A model generated the notes under the pieces. It did not search any database and was not told the origin of the DNA. It saw only the letters and a list, made by a program, of their open reading frames with translations. Made by a program: the position numbers and the translations under genes. From Acinetobacter populi (GTDB taxonomy: Bacteria > Pseudomonadota > Gammaproteobacteria > Pseudomonadales > Moraxellaceae): 64,000 nucleotides of DNA. Below, piece after piece: positions 38,831 through 47,832 of this stretch. How positions within the stretch are numbered: position 1 is the first letter of the stretch; every line of letters begins with the position of its first letter. The DNA lies in NCBI RefSeq assembly GCF_002174125.1, contig NZ_NEXX01000006.1, positions 62,001-126,000 on the forward strand. The letters run 5' to 3'.

Positions 38831-39910
38831 TTATTGAAATTGCAGGGGTAATACCAGTTTTGCAATCACTGGCTGCCCATTTATTTTGGGTACTTCAAAT
38901 TGCCAACGCTTAATCGCTGTTAACGCCAGCCACGCCTGTTCTTCATTGTCATAAGACAATAAAGTCGGTAATTGTACCAGCCCATCTTTATCCAGATAAA
39001 ACTCAATTTGGACATAATTTTTGCCACCATTATTAGACTTTGCCGGCATGGGGGCATAGAGTGGCTTCGGAATTTGATCCAAGTCATTTATATTACTAAA
39101 ATCTTTTTTATTTTTCTTGATATCTTCGAGAATCTGGCTAGCTGATGCAGATAACCGACTATCTCGATTAAAGAGATTAAAATCATATTCTTTGGTAATA
39201 ATTGACCAGCTATTTTTTTGATCTTTCTTGGCAGGATAGAACTCCCAAGATTGTAAAGATGCTTTTGCGGCAAGACCAAATTCTGGTGAAGATGCCGATA
39301 AGATTTCTGATTTTAATACTTTTCCGGTTGGATCAATCAATACATAGACTTTTGCTTTACCCTTTTCATTTTTCTGTAATAAATTTAATGGATAAACCAA
39401 CGGTGCAGCGACTTTAATGACGGGTGGTTCATCATATTGCAGATGTTCTGGTAATTTTTTAGATGCCTTTGGCATTTTAAATGGATCCACTGCATTTGGA
39501 CCGATTGACCCGATACTTTTTTGTATTCCAAATCCAACTTTTTGTATTGCACAACGTGTTTCTGTATCGTTGGAAGGTGGAAGTTGGGCCTTTAACATGC
39601 CTTGTACAGCAGCCTGTTCTAAATCCGGATGGATAGATTCTAAAACCTTAATTCGTTCAATGTGCCCCATTTTATCAATTAACACACCTAAATCGACCTC
39701 CCCTTTATTACCAAATTCATTAATATTCTTGGGATAAATAATTTTAGGTTTAACCACATAAGAGGGGACTGGACGGTCAGGAGAAGGAGGACTTAAAGAC
39801 AAACGATTCTGTTGCTCTAAGCAAGTTAAAAAATCTTCATTAGGCATAACATCTGCCCAAGACTGACTGTACATCAAACCCGTGATCACCATGAAATAAA
39901 TAACTTTCAT
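38831..39910 (-). CDS. Periplasmic protein with three TonB_C-like repeats
   Basis: A 359-residue exported protein with a signal peptide (residues 1-19, ending SWA) and no other membrane helix. Three tandem segments resemble the TonB C-terminal domain: residues 50-115 (KIIYPKNINEFGNKGEVDLGV), 165-235 (PLVYPLNLLQKNEKGKAKVYV) and 275-355 (PMPAKSNNGGKNYVQIEFYL). Each has the V.IDK.G.....L..S motif and a W/A-containing helix. The classical TonB anchor and Pro-rich linker are absent, so it cannot transmit energy as TonB does. The role is unknown. Confidence 0.7.
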   Translation of the reverse strand: MKVIYFMVITGLMYSQSWADVMPNEDFLTCLEQQNRLSLSPPSPDRPVPSYVVKPKIIYPKNINEFGNKGEVDLGVLIDKMGHIERIKVLESIHPDLEQAAVQGMLKAQLPPSNDTETRCAIQKVGFGIQKSIGSIGPNAVDPFKMPKASKKLPEHLQYDEPPVIKVAAPLVYPLNLLQKNEKGKAKVYVLIDPTGKVLKSEILSASSPEFGLAAKASLQSWEFYPAKKDQKNSWSIITKEYDFNLFNRDSRLSASASQILEDIKKNKKDFSNINDLDQIPKPLYAPMPAKSNNGGKNYVQIEFYLDKDGLVQLPTLLSYDNEEQAWLALTAIKRWQFEVPKINGQPVIAKLVLPLQFQ

Positions 39911-40023
39911 TTTTTAGTCGCCTATTTTCATATCAATTTTATTATGGCTAATCTGGTGATTTGGCTGTTGTCATCTTAGATAAATAGTTACACTATTGCA
40001 ACATGCATCATAATGAAAAATAT

Positions 40024-40053
40024 AAAAAAAAGAGTGAATACTCACTCTTTTTT
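40024..40053 (-). terminator. Terminator of the BON-LysM gene
   Basis: Arms aaaaaagagtga and tcactctttttt around four bases. It is symmetrical with A and T runs; it lies 14 bases after the gene on the minus strand. Confidence 0.9.
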
Positions 40054-40066
40054 ATCACATAGCAAA

Positions 40067-40543
40067 TTAGGCAGGAATACGTAATACCTGACCAGGAAAA
40101 ATTTCATCTGGATCTTTGAGTAAAGGTTTGTTTGCTTCAAAGATTTTGTTGTATTTATTGGCATCACCATAAAATTCTTTGGCAATTTTAGATAGATTAT
40201 CGCCAGATTTTACTGTATAGAACTTGCTTTCAGGCTCTGGTGCAGCAACAGTAAGTTGATCATCGACCTGTGCAACATGGTCAACGTTACCTACCGCCAA
40301 TACCGCTTTTTCACGATCAGCCTGAGATTGAGCTTCACCTCGAATGGTTGCCTGATCGGTTGTTGAATTGTAGCTAATGGAAAGGCCTTTGATGCCCAAA
40401 TTTAAACCTTGCACTAAACCCAGCAATTTATTGGCAACTTCTTGTGCTGATGGTTCTGTGGTGGTTTGTGGTGTAGCAGGTTGTTCTACAGGTTGTGCAG
40501 TGTTCTTTTTACCAATACCTTTCACAAAGTCAAAAAGACCCAT
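40067..40543 (-). CDS. BON and LysM domain protein (Kbp/YgaU type)
   Basis: A 158-residue protein: a short N-terminus MGLFDFVKGIGKK, a Pro/Gln/Thr linker, a BON domain (about residues 40-95, GLSISYNSTTDQATIRGEA), and a LysM domain (about 108-157, YTVKSGDNLSKIAKEFYGDANKYNKI). E. coli Kbp, with the same layout, is a potassium-binding protein. There is no signal peptide. Monocistronic; the function here is inferred from the family. Confidence 0.9.
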   Translation of the reverse strand: MGLFDFVKGIGKKNTAQPVEQPATPQTTTEPSAQEVANKLLGLVQGLNLGIKGLSISYNSTTDQATIRGEAQSQADREKAVLAVGNVDHVAQVDDQLTVAAPEPESKFYTVKSGDNLSKIAKEFYGDANKYNKIFEANKPLLKDPDEIFPGQVLRIPA

Positions 40544-40711
40544 TATATTTCTCCTATTACCTATTATATGTTTATCTGAACATTAAAAATAAATGTCTTT
40601 ATTGTTTTAACCTTTGATACTGGCAAAAACAAGAAACAAATCACAATAAATTGTTATTTTATGTAGGGCTTAAATAGAAAACTTTTTTCAGGACGGGACA
40701 CCTTAACCAAT

Positions 40712-40737
40712 AAAAAAGGCCGCAAGTGCGACCTTTT
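40712..40737 (-). terminator. Terminator of acpP
   Basis: aaaaggccgca pairs with tgcgacctttt with one mismatch; T run on the minus strand. It lies 27 bases after the acpP stop. Confidence 0.85.
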
Positions 40738-40763
40738 CGATAATCGATTCACAATCGAACAAA

Positions 40764-41000
40764 TTATCCTAACTTTGCAGTCACGTAATCAATCGCAGAT
40801 TGTACAGTTGTGATCGCGTTTGAATCTTCATCCGGAATGGTGATGTCAAAGTCATTTTCAAAAGACATAACCAGTTCAACTAGGTCTAATGAATCTGCAC
40901 CTAAATCATCCATAAAAGATGCTTCGTTTTTAATATCTTCGGCACGTATACCAAGTTGTTCTGCAACTGCTTGCTTGATACGTTGTTCGATATCGCTCAC
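40764..41000 (-). CDS. acpP: Acyl carrier protein
   Basis: Carries growing acyl chains in fatty acid synthesis. It has 78 residues. The phosphopantetheine attachment site is Ser in [12 protein letters not shown]. The start is the GTG at 41000 ([10 protein letters not shown]): AGGAGA lies 6 bases upstream, while the ATG at 41015 merely overlaps this SD site. It has its own promoter at 41042-41069 in addition to read-through from fabDG. Confidence 0.97.
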   Translation of the reverse strand: MSDIEQRIKQAVAEQLGIRAEDIKNEASFMDDLGADSLDLVELVMSFENDFDITIPDEDSNAITTVQSAIDYVTAKLG

Positions 41001-41041
41001 AGGAATTCTCCTCATTGCTTGTGGCGGTTTATACTAACGCC

Positions 41042-41069
41042 ATTTTAGATTAAAAAATAATATTGTCAA
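41042..41069 (-). promoter_or_regulatory. Promoter of acpP
   Basis: TTGACA (41069-41064) and TAAAAT (41047-41042) on the minus strand, spaced by 16 bases. It lies in the gap between fabG and acpP. Confidence 0.8.
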
Positions 41070-41084
41070 AGCTAATCATAAGAA

Positions 41085-41819
41085 TTAGCTCATATACATA
41101 CCACCATTTACATGTAGTACTGTTCCTGTAACATAGCTTGCACGATCACTTGCCAAAAAGCTTACAGCATCCGCGATATCCTGCGCTTGCCCTAAACGAT
41201 TGAGCGGAACCTGTGCAATCATCTTATCTTTGATTGCTACATCAAGTTGTTCGGTCATATCTGTTTCAATAAATCCCGGTGCAACAGCATTTACCGTAAT
41301 TTGTCGACTACCCATTTCTTTTGCAAGACTACGACCAAATGCCTCGATTCCTGCTTTGGCAGCGGAATAATTGGTTTGGCCAGCATTGGCAAAATGTGCA
41401 ACCACCGAACTGATATTGATAATTCGTCCGAATCTGGCTTTGGTCATGCCTTTTAATACCCGCTTGGAAAGACGATAAACGGCTTTTAGATGGGTATTCA
41501 TGACATCATTCCAATCGTCTTCGCTCAAACGCAAAAGCAGATTGTCCTTGGTAATACCCGCATTATTCACCAAAACCAGAATTGCGCCATATTGCTGTTC
41601 AATCTGGCTTACAACATGTTCGATGGACTCTGCATCACGCACATCTAGCACCAGACCAGTACCATTGTCACCCAATGTCTGAGCAATCTTGGCTGCACCA
41701 GATTCAGTTGTCGCCGTTCCCACAACAAATAATCCGTCCTGCGCCAATTGCTGTGCGATTGCTGCGCCAATTCCACGGCTAGCACCTGTCACTAAAGCAA
41801 TACGCTTTGGCTGAGTCAT
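41085..41819 (-). CDS. fabG: 3-oxoacyl-ACP reductase
   Basis: NADPH-dependent reductase of the fatty acid elongation cycle, 244 residues. Motifs: the Rossmann TGASRGIG near the N-terminus, NNAG, the catalytic Ser-Tyr-Lys with YSAAKAG, and the C-terminal NGGMYM. It overlaps fabD by 4 bases and precedes acpP. Order fabD-fabG-acpP as in E. coli; plsX and fabH are not in the cluster. Confidence 0.96.
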   Translation of the reverse strand: MTQPKRIALVTGASRGIGAAIAQQLAQDGLFVVGTATTESGAAKIAQTLGDNGTGLVLDVRDAESIEHVVSQIEQQYGAILVLVNNAGITKDNLLLRLSEDDWNDVMNTHLKAVYRLSKRVLKGMTKARFGRIINISSVVAHFANAGQTNYSAAKAGIEAFGRSLAKEMGSRQITVNAVAPGFIETDMTEQLDVAIKDKMIAQVPLNRLGQAQDIADAVSFLASDRASYVTGTVLHVNGGMYMS

Positions 41820-42802
41820 GCAATTTTTCCTTCAGCTGTTAAAATGGTATGCAAAGCATCCTCAAAACGACTTACCGTATCGATCGGTAAAGCTTTATTT
41901 ACAAATGGCAAGCGTTTTGCCAAATTACTCAAAACATTACCAGCACCACACTCAACCAGATAATGCACATCATTCTGCTCAAGATAGGTTAATGTTCTAG
42001 TCCATTGCACAGGTTGGTAAAGCTGATGTACCAGCGCCTGTTTCAAACTGTCTAAATCATTTGCCACATTTGCACTGACATTGTTAATCACTGCAATTTT
42101 GGGTAACTGTAAATCCACTTTTGCCAGCGCCTCGGCAAACTGTTCTGAAGCCGCTTTCATTAGGCTACAGTGTGACGGAACTGATACCGGTAGGACAATG
42201 GCTTTTCCGCTCAATTCTTTTGCTTTAGAAATCGCCACTTCAACCGCTTCGGTATCCCCTGCAATCACCACCTGCCCTTGTGCATTAAAGTTTGCAGCCT
42301 CTACCTTGCCTGCACCGACTTCAGATGCAGATTGGCACAATACAATCACCTGATCATCGGATAAGCCCAAAATTGCTGCCATTGCCCCTTGTCCTTGCGG
42401 CACAGCCTTTTGCATTAATTGACCACGTAAATGGACCAATTTTACTGCATCGGCTAAGGACAACGCCTCTGCTGCAACAAGCGCACTATATTCACCAAGC
42501 GAATGTCCAGCCATATATGTAGGTAATAAGCCACCGCCCTCTAACCAGACACGCCACAATGCAGTACTGGCGGTCAATAGCACCGGTTGAGTAAATTCTG
42601 TCTGATCCAGTTTGTCACCTGTCTGTGCAATCTGCCACAGGTCAAAACCCAAAGCATCCGATGCTTCTTTAAATGTTTCTAAAATTGATGGAAAACGTTC
42701 TGCCAATTCGGACAACATACCGATTTTTTGAGAGCCTTGCCCAGGAAAAACAAAAGCCGTTTGGGTGGCTTTGGCAATCTGGGAGAATGGTAATGTAGAC
42801 AT
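41816..42802 (-). CDS. fabD: Malonyl-CoA:ACP transacylase
   Basis: Transfers malonyl from CoA to ACP. It has 328 residues. Motifs: FPGQGSQKIGM near residue 19 and the nucleophile GHSLGEYSALVAAEAL near residue 100; the catalytic His lies in PSHCSLM. It is the first gene of the fabD-fabG-acpP unit, with a promoter and a structured leader upstream. Confidence 0.96.
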   Translation of the reverse strand: MSTLPFSQIAKATQTAFVFPGQGSQKIGMLSELAERFPSILETFKEASDALGFDLWQIAQTGDKLDQTEFTQPVLLTASTALWRVWLEGGGLLPTYMAGHSLGEYSALVAAEALSLADAVKLVHLRGQLMQKAVPQGQGAMAAILGLSDDQVIVLCQSASEVGAGKVEAANFNAQGQVVIAGDTEAVEVAISKAKELSGKAIVLPVSVPSHCSLMKAASEQFAEALAKVDLQLPKIAVINNVSANVANDLDSLKQALVHQLYQPVQWTRTLTYLEQNDVHYLVECGAGNVLSNLAKRLPFVNKALPIDTVSRFEDALHTILTAEGKIA

Positions 42803-42847
42803 AAAACTTCCCGTTTCGGACGTTAATGTGGATATTGCAATTGTAAA

Positions 42848-42887
42848 TGCGCTAGCTTAACAAGCAAATTTTACTTGTTCTAGCACA
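42848..42887 (-). promoter_or_regulatory. Hairpin in the fabD leader
   Basis: Outer arms tgcgctag / ctagcaca (one mismatch) and inner arms aacaag / cttgtt. It covers the predicted transcription start, so it may be an operator or a stabilising 5' hairpin. Confidence 0.45.
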
Positions 42888-42888
42888 A

Positions 42889-42917
42889 AATATACCTTTA
42901 TTAAAAAGTTAGACCAA
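42889..42917 (-). promoter_or_regulatory. Promoter of fabD
   Basis: TTGGTC (42917-42912) and TATATT (42894-42889) on the minus strand, spaced by 17 bases. Confidence 0.7.
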
Positions 42918-42966
42918 CATATGCGCAGATCATCAAACAACAAGAATAGTGTTCCAATGCCTTCTA

Positions 42967-43164
42967 TCAATTGCTTTTTTTATCTTCACTTTGGAAATAG
43001 TACAAAATTGCTAATATTGCAAATAAAGCCAACACACCCAAAATAATACACATTCCTAAATCTAATGGCATATTTTTCGCTTGCAAATCTGAATAAATAT
43101 AACGACCAGTACCGATCAAAAAAGTTCCCATAAAAGCTGTTTTATATATCCAATCTTTTTTCAT
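42967..43164 (-). CDS. Small membrane protein, 65 residues
   Basis: I do not recognise a family. Two hydrophobic stretches lie at about residues 7-22 and 36-56, with a polar loop (DLQAKNMPLD) between them; both ends are charged (MKKD, EDKKSN). It lies between fabD and rpmF on the same strand. No clear SD is seen, but the frame and composition favour a real gene. Confidence 0.6.
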   Translation of the reverse strand: MKKDWIYKTAFMGTFLIGTGRYIYSDLQAKNMPLDLGMCIILGVLALFAILAILYYFQSEDKKSN

Positions 43165-43230
43165 TTTATTTCAACCAAAATTGTAAAAATCAATATATAA
43201 AAATCTTAAATTTAAAAAAAATTATTCAAT

Positions 43231-43263
43231 AAAAAAGGGAAGCTTTCACTTCCCCATTTTTTG
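43231..43263 (-). terminator. Terminator of yceD-rpmF
   Basis: gggaag pairs with cttccc, with A and T runs on either side. It lies 50 bases after the rpmF stop. Confidence 0.85.
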
Positions 43264-43313
43264 TTTTTACGCAAATGCGTGACAAACAAGCGTCAGATCA
43301 TCGTTATAAACGA

Positions 43314-43499
43314 TTATTCCGCATCAGTTGCTTGAGCAAACAATTGACGACCACGGTAAAAACCATCTTTGGTTACGTGGTGACGACGGTGAGTTTCACC
43401 AGTAGCCTGGTCTACAGTTAAAGTGCTCGCAGTTAAAGCGTCATGAGAGCGGCGCATATCACGGCGAGAGCGACTTTTACGGTTTTGCTGAACAGCCAT
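43314..43499 (-). CDS. rpmF: 50S ribosomal protein L32
   Basis: Ribosomal protein of 61 residues. The N-terminus [20 protein letters not shown] is the family signature. The start at 43499 has AGGAG 8 bases upstream, so the frame back to 43544 is rejected. It lacks the zinc cysteines, as do other gammaproteobacterial L32 proteins. It is 67 bases downstream of yceD and probably co-transcribed. Confidence 0.97.
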   Translation of the reverse strand: MAVQQNRKSRSRRDMRRSHDALTASTLTVDQATGETHRRHHVTKDGFYRGRQLFAQATDAE

Positions 43500-43566
43500 G
43501 AGAGGCTCCTTACAAAGATCGAAAAAAAATGGATCGAACATCAATATCTTGGTCTAGTATAACACA

Positions 43567-44127
43567 TTATGAACCAAGTTTGCCCTTCAAACCTGCTAAA
43601 ACTTCAAACGGATTATCCCGTTTTTCATCTAACACAGCTTGAACTGCTGGTCGATGCTTATGTTCACAAGCATCATGCTTGGGTGAATTTGGCATCGACA
43701 ATAGCAATTCATCTTCCAGAATGTAAATCAGGTCCACAGTTGCAGGCGTTTTAAAATCGCCTTTTTGTGTCCCCAGATCTTCACCCAAGATGATGAAATC
43801 AGCATCCTCATCCAAATGATCTATCTCAGACTCATCATCCAACATGGCCACATGGACATCTGATTGCAAAGGTATTTCTACAGCTTCCAGACAACGCTGG
43901 CATTGCAGATTTACAGTGGTTTTCAAATGTGCCTTGAGCCATACGATACGATGATAAGCATCCATAGATAGCTTACAGTCGACCTGAACCCATTGATTAT
44001 CAATCGATCCAACAGCTTCGTGAGCAATACGAGTAAAACTTGACAGTGGTAGTTGACCTGACCACGAAAAGCCCTGCTCTGCCCATTTAAACGGCTCAAT
44101 CTGTGCCGGAAAGGTATTTGCTGACAT
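43567..44127 (-). CDS. yceD: YceD (DUF177) 23S rRNA accumulation protein
   Basis: A 186-residue protein needed for normal 23S rRNA accumulation in E. coli. The family features are LQCQRCLEAVEIPLQ (a CxxC) and the C-terminal NPFEVLAGLK, with a later Cys/His pair (HDACEHKH) that may bind metal. It is always found beside rpmF, as here. A very good promoter lies directly upstream. Confidence 0.93.
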   Translation of the reverse strand: MSANTFPAQIEPFKWAEQGFSWSGQLPLSSFTRIAHEAVGSIDNQWVQVDCKLSMDAYHRIVWLKAHLKTTVNLQCQRCLEAVEIPLQSDVHVAMLDDESEIDHLDEDADFIILGEDLGTQKGDFKTPATVDLIYILEDELLLSMPNSPKHDACEHKHRPAVQAVLDEKRDNPFEVLAGLKGKLGS

Positions 44128-44140
44128 AATTAAGGCGGCA

Positions 44141-44169
44141 ATTCTACAAATTCATCAAACTAATGTCAA
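44141..44169 (-). promoter_or_regulatory. Promoter of yceD-rpmF
   Basis: A perfect TTGACA (44169-44164) and TAGAAT (44146-44141) on the minus strand, spaced by 17 bases, 14 bases before the yceD ATG. Confidence 0.88.
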
Positions 44170-44226
44170 AGATTAAGATACAATTTCGCAGCTTAATTTT
44201 GTATTGTTTGAGAGAAATCAGTTTTT

Positions 44227-44856
44227 ATGAGTCCGTTGCAAGCACAAAATCGTCTTCAAACAACGTCTTCACCTCGAAGTGTATCCCTACAAACTGCATG
44301 GTCAACATGTATTGACGAACATGCACAGGTAGATTGGCTAATTTTACACTTTAATCGATGGTTTTCCCACTACAATGTGATTTTAGTACGAGGTGAGCAC
44401 GAACCCGAATATTTTCCGGCTACTGATACACAACCTGCCAGAATTCAGTTTGCTCATGGTTTTTTTAATAGTGCATTGCATGAAATCAGTCACTGGTGCA
44501 TTGCCGGCGCACAACGCCGTACCTTACCCGATCTGGGCTATTGGTATGCACCCGATGGTAGAACCGCAGAGCAACAACGTCTTTTTGAACAGGTAGAAGT
44601 TAAACCACAAGCACTGGAATGGTTATTTGCACAGGCATGTTTACGCCCTTTTCGTGTGTCTTTGGATAATTTAACTGGTGCAGCGGGCAATGGCACACTG
44701 TTTAAAGATCACGTTTTTGCACAAGTCCAGCGATATCTAGCCGAACCAACAAGCATTCCCAAAGATGGTCTAACCCTGATCCAACATCTTTGTGACGAAA
44801 TAAGAGCAGGAAAAATGCTACACAATAATGAGTTTTCACGGCAAACACTTGATTAA
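44227..44856 (+). CDS. epmC: Elongation factor P hydroxylase
   Basis: YfcM/EpmC family, hydroxylates the beta-lysylated lysine of EF-P. It has 209 residues. The metal-binding motif HEISHW and the following RRTLPDLGYWYAPDGR and FEQVEVKPQALEW are the family signature. epmA and epmB are not in the window. The N-terminal 25 residues are Ser/Thr/Gln-rich and probably flexible. Divergent from yceD. Confidence 0.92.
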   Translation: MSPLQAQNRLQTTSSPRSVSLQTAWSTCIDEHAQVDWLILHFNRWFSHYNVILVRGEHEPEYFPATDTQPARIQFAHGFFNSALHEISHWCIAGAQRRTLPDLGYWYAPDGRTAEQQRLFEQVEVKPQALEWLFAQACLRPFRVSLDNLTGAAGNGTLFKDHVFAQVQRYLAEPTSIPKDGLTLIQHLCDEIRAGKMLHNNEFSRQTLD

Positions 44857-44914
44857 AAACAAGACAGTAAAAAAATGTTATAATGTAGAGAGCTAGACTT
44901 ACAGGACCAGCCTT

Positions 44915-45532
44915 ATGTTACATTTACGAATTCATCCAGATAATCCTCAACCCCGTCTGATAAGTCAGGCTGTGGAGAGAATTCAGGCAGGTGATGTGGT
45001 CGTGTATCCAACAGATGCTGCTTATGCGATTGGCTGTCAAATTGGAAATAAAGCAGCAATGGAGCGAATTGCACAAATTCGTCAACTCGACAATAAACAT
45101 CAATACGCCATTCTTTGTCAGGATTTGTCTGATATTGCAACGTATGCCAAAGTCGACAATGCTATGTATCGTCTATTAAAAGCCAATACCCCTAGCTTAA
45201 CTACCTTTATTCTGCCAGCCACCAGTGAAGTACCTCGTCGTTTAATGCATCCAAAACGAAAAACGATTGGTATTCGTATTCCAAGCAATCCAGTTTGTCA
45301 GGCATTACTTAAAGAACTGGGTGAACCCCTCATTACCAGTACATTGATTTTGCCGGGTCAGGAAGATCCACTTGACGATCCTTATGAAATTGAAATGCAA
45401 CTGGAAAAACGTATCGATGTCTTTATCGATAGTGGTATTGGCATGCTGGCAACCACCAGTATTATTGATTTGTCACAGGATCATCCGATTATTGTAAGAC
45501 GCGGTTTAGGTGACGTAAGTGCCTTTGAATAA
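44915..45532 (+). CDS. yciO: YciO/Sua5-type L-threonylcarbamoyladenylate synthase-like protein
   Basis: YrdC-fold protein, 205 residues. Motifs: VVVYPTDAAYAIGCQIGN and IRQLDNKHQYAILCQDLSDIATYA near the N-terminus, and GIRIPSNPVCQALL and PLITSTLI later. The sequence is closer to the YciO branch than to TsaC, which makes the t6A precursor. A TATAAT (44879-44884) lies 30 bases upstream. It is convergent with the next gene, 13 bases away. Confidence 0.88.
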   Translation: MLHLRIHPDNPQPRLISQAVERIQAGDVVVYPTDAAYAIGCQIGNKAAMERIAQIRQLDNKHQYAILCQDLSDIATYAKVDNAMYRLLKANTPSLTTFILPATSEVPRRLMHPKRKTIGIRIPSNPVCQALLKELGEPLITSTLILPGQEDPLDDPYEIEMQLEKRIDVFIDSGIGMLATTSIIDLSQDHPIIVRRGLGDVSAFE

Positions 45533-45545
45533 GGCATTTTAACTT

Positions 45546-46004
45546 CTATAAAGCACCCATCTGCTGCCAGCTTTCACCTGTCTCAAATTGCTGATAATGT
45601 TGTTTTAATTCGATCAAATAATGATGCTGTATCAACAGAATATAAAATAAAGCCAATATAAACAACACAGCAATAATAATAGGCTTTGGATTAATCTTGT
45701 TCAATATAAGCAATGCAAGTAGACCTGTACTGCATAACAAAATCAAGGCATGGCTTAACGTATGCGTCAGTAAAGCATAGATCATCACGATAATACCGAA
45801 TAACACTGCAATAACTTGATAACCTTTGTGCTGTTTGATCGATGCCCAGACTTGCATCAACAATGTAAGTATCACCAGAAAAAAGATGGCCTTGCCACCG
45901 ATAATCGGAATATACATCGATTGTAAAAGTGCATAACTTCCCAAAGAAAATATTAAAAGATAAACCAGATAGCGGCCTATTTTGAGATATAGATCAGTAA
46001 GCAT
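45546..46004 (-). CDS. Hypothetical membrane protein
   Basis: A 152-residue protein with about five hydrophobic helices and no recognised domain. A last helix is followed by a polar tail (ELKQHYQQFETGESWQQMGAL). The start at 46004 has GGGAT about 9 bases upstream; the frame is open to 46025. No partner genes are obvious: yciO is convergent and mqo lies upstream on the same strand. Confidence 0.75.
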   Translation of the reverse strand: MLTDLYLKIGRYLVYLLIFSLGSYALLQSMYIPIIGGKAIFFLVILTLLMQVWASIKQHKGYQVIAVLFGIIVMIYALLTHTLSHALILLCSTGLLALLILNKINPKPIIIAVLFILALFYILLIQHHYLIELKQHYQQFETGESWQQMGAL

Positions 46005-46117
46005 ATGTCTATCCCAACCTTTCAAATGATTGCATATCTTGTTGATTTAACATATTAACAATAGAACCATTACCCTAGTCAGTTACAAATCTAAAATGAT
46101 TTCTGAGTATATTGCTA

Positions 46118-46145
46118 AAAAATAGGCCGTCGAAACAGCCTATTT
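46118..46145 (-). terminator. Terminator of mqo
   Basis: aaataggc and gcctattt pair around 10 bases, with a T run on the minus strand. It lies 50 bases after the mqo stop. Confidence 0.8.
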
Positions 46146-46194
46146 GTTACCCAGTATGTTTAGCATACTTTTTTATGCATCTACAGCAAGAAGC

Positions 46195-47832
46195 TTATTG
46201 CGCTTCCGCAACAGCTGTATGATCAGCTGATGTGGTTGTTACTGTTCTTGGTGCATAATTGAGACCAAGCGTTTTACTGGTATCCTGACGGATTTGATCC
46301 AGCAATACTGCATTTTTGCTTAAATCTTGCTGATAAGACTGGATAATATCATGCAGTTTTGCATTCCACTCCCCACTGGTTTTTTCAGGGAAAGCTTTTT
46401 CAAGCAGGTTGAGCATGATATATGGTGATGTTGATGCACCTGGTGAAGCACCCATTAACGCAGTTAAACCACGATCATTGGATACAAACACTTCTGTACC
46501 AAATTCAAGTTTTGCTGGTTTACCCGGTTCTTTTTTAATGATCTGAACACGTTGACCACCCTGACTTGGACGCCAGTCTTTTGCCTGTGCTTCAGGATAA
46601 TATTTACGTAATTCATTCAGACGATCTTCATCTGACATAGCAACCTGACTAATCAGATATTTCACCAAATCCAGATTTTCAATCCCTACAGCTGTCATTG
46701 GCAACACATTGTTTCTATTAGTAGATGCCAATAAATCAAACTGTGAACCATTTTTCAGGAACTTATTGGAATAGGTGGCAAATGGTCCAAATAACACATA
46801 TTTTTTACCATCAATATAACGCGTATCAATATGTGGGACAGACATAGGCGGTGCACCTAATTCGGCACGACCATACACTTTGGCTGTATGTTGTGCAGTA
46901 ATGACTGGATTATCCGTAATCAGAAATTCGCCACCCACTGGGAACCCAGCATATTGTTTTGCTTCTTCTAGTCCTGTCATCTGTAATAACTTCACAGATG
47001 CACCACCGGCACCAATAAAGACAAAACGGGTTTTGATATGACCAGCTTTTCCTGTTTTTAAATCCTTGAATTGCACAGTCCAGGTTTTATCCTCATTTGG
47101 ACTAATCCCAGTCACTTCTGTTGATACATTTAATTTAAAATTGGATTGTTTTTGCAAATGATCAACTAATTGCGTGGTAATCGCACCATAATTTACATCG
47201 GAACCAACATCCATACGTGTTGCAGCAACCTTTTCCGAAGCCTTGCGACCATTCATCACCAAAGGTGCCCATTGCTTAATCACGTTTGGATCTTCTGTGA
47301 TTTCCATGCCCTGGAATAATGGACTTTTGATCATCGCAGCATGACGTTTTTCCAGAAAATCTACATTATCACCCCACACAAATGCAATGTGGTCGACAGG
47401 GTTGATAAATGTTTTTGGCGCTGCAAGTACGCCATTTTTCACCTGATAAGACCAGAACTGTTTTGCCACCTCGAATTGGGAAGCCACATTCTCAGCTTTA
47501 GAGATGTCCATTTTACCGTCTTTTTCAGCAGTATAATTCATCTCCATAAAGCCTGAATGTCCAGTCCCGGCATTATTAAAACCATTTGAACTTTCTTGTC
47601 CGACCTGATCCAGACGTTCATACATCTGAATCTTCCAGTCTGGTTCAAGCTCGTTGAAATATGTACCCAGTGTGGCACTCATGATACCACCACCGATCAA
47701 TACCACATCTACCACAGGTTCAGTACTAGAGGTTTTTACCTGTTTGGAAGCAATCGGTCTAAATAAAAAAATTAGTCCGATGATTAACAATAGCAGCAAT
47801 AAAATTGCTAAATATTTTAGGAATTTTTTCAT
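46195..47832 (-). CDS. mqo: Malate:quinone oxidoreductase
   Basis: FAD enzyme that oxidises malate to oxaloacetate and passes electrons to ubiquinone, the membrane-bound alternative to malate dehydrogenase. It has 545 residues. AAGG lies 8 bases before the ATG at 47832; two more ATG codons precede it. The FAD motif [14 protein letters not shown] is near residue 45, and [16 protein letters not shown] follows. Unusually, residues 5-27 form a hydrophobic helix before the catalytic domain. The tail [14 protein letters not shown] is low-complexity. Confidence 0.93.
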   Translation of the reverse strand: MKKFLKYLAILLLLLLIIGLIFLFRPIASKQVKTSSTEPVVDVVLIGGGIMSATLGTYFNELEPDWKIQMYERLDQVGQESSNGFNNAGTGHSGFMEMNYTAEKDGKMDISKAENVASQFEVAKQFWSYQVKNGVLAAPKTFINPVDHIAFVWGDNVDFLEKRHAAMIKSPLFQGMEITEDPNVIKQWAPLVMNGRKASEKVAATRMDVGSDVNYGAITTQLVDHLQKQSNFKLNVSTEVTGISPNEDKTWTVQFKDLKTGKAGHIKTRFVFIGAGGASVKLLQMTGLEEAKQYAGFPVGGEFLITDNPVITAQHTAKVYGRAELGAPPMSVPHIDTRYIDGKKYVLFGPFATYSNKFLKNGSQFDLLASTNRNNVLPMTAVGIENLDLVKYLISQVAMSDEDRLNELRKYYPEAQAKDWRPSQGGQRVQIIKKEPGKPAKLEFGTEVFVSNDRGLTALMGASPGASTSPYIMLNLLEKAFPEKTSGEWNAKLHDIIQSYQQDLSKNAVLLDQIRQDTSKTLGLNYAPRTVTTTSADHTAVAEAQ

